Assembly: GCF_000682775.1 (NCBI RefSeq)
Contig: NZ_AWFI01000015.1
Span: 1 to 64,000, forward strand
Reading direction: 5' to 3'
DNA: 64,000 nt
Source: Hyphomonas sp. L-53-1-40
GTDB taxonomy: Bacteria; Pseudomonadota; Alphaproteobacteria; Caulobacterales; Hyphomonadaceae
Shown here: one piece after another, positions 63,947-64,000 of the stretch
Layout of the letters: each line of letters starts with the position of its first letter
How positions within the stretch are numbered: position 1 is the first letter of the stretch
Position numbers and translations under genes: made by a program
Notes under the pieces: model-generated
Seen by the model: only the letters and a program-made list of their open reading frames with translations
The model's database searches: none
Told to the model about the DNA's origin: nothing

Positions 63947-64000
63947 TCGACATCAGGCCATGAGCAGGAAAACGCTCACCGAATAAATGATCATCAATGC

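Overview
The window looks like a chromosomal stretch of an alphaproteobacterium, most likely of the Hyphomonadaceae (Hyphomonas-like). The grounds are: a NepR/EcfG general-stress pair; the aroA-cmk-rpsA-ihfB order with a divergent FYDLN-acid protein; hpt/zinc-ribbon next to ftsEX; FabA with FabI; three large TonB-dependent receptors; and a diheme-cytochrome/beta-helix lipoprotein pair whose family I recall as named after a Hyphomonas neptunium locus. Coding density is high, with short gaps and several 1-4 bp overlaps. There is no rRNA, no CRISPR array, no insertion sequence and no prophage. One tRNA, Ala(GGC), is present.

Layout. 1-5.3 kb: hairpin-rich intergenic DNA, a TonB receptor with a disturbed C-terminus, then rpsO-pnp with an internal hairpin and a clear terminator. 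5.3-13.4 kb: small metabolic and redox genes, including a TetR/DUF4386 divergent pair with a palindromic operator, a PLP decarboxylase, uridine kinase, a P4-type lipoprotein phosphatase, a CAP protein, a nitroreductase and a quinone reductase. 13.5-24.7 kb: housekeeping genes (fabI, fabA, a hydroxyacid dehydrogenase, hpt, ftsE-ftsX-ydcF-plsC-DUF2125-alkA as one tight run, an HNH nuclease, SelO). 24.8-30.4 kb: two divergent TonB receptors around a 381-bp regulatory gap. 30.4-42 kb: hydrolase, DsbA-like isomerase, glmM, cysQ, a tandem caspase-fold protein, a double FKBP lipoprotein, threonine ammonia-lyase, the diheme cytochrome/beta-helix pair and DUF1150. 42-49 kb: tRNA-Ala, FYDLN protein, aroA, old-yellow-enzyme, cmk, rpsA with an unusual C-terminal helix-hairpin-helix extension, ihfB, mscL. 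49-64 kb: a split xerC, rhodanese, fpr, an exported trypsin-like protease fused to a DUF4384-like domain, lpdA, a small regulator/membrane operon, yebC, etfB with a split etfA, SDR, a 3-hydroxyacyl-CoA dehydrogenase and nepR-ecfG.

The most interesting signals: (1) a 42-nt inverted repeat whose stem contains the ribosome-binding site of the beta-helix lipoprotein gene, which starts at TTG, suggesting RNA-level control of an uncharacterised two-lipoprotein system; (2) an exported protein with two caspase folds, the second having lost its catalytic histidine, plus a separate secreted trypsin-DUF4384 protein; (3) ribosomal protein S1 carrying a HhH-like tail; (4) three conserved genes (a TonB receptor, xerC, etfA) each disrupted where a short internal segment seems to be missing and the frame changes. 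The last could be real decay or a systematic sequence error and should be resolved before reading biology into it. I do not see a convincing new defence island or mobile element.
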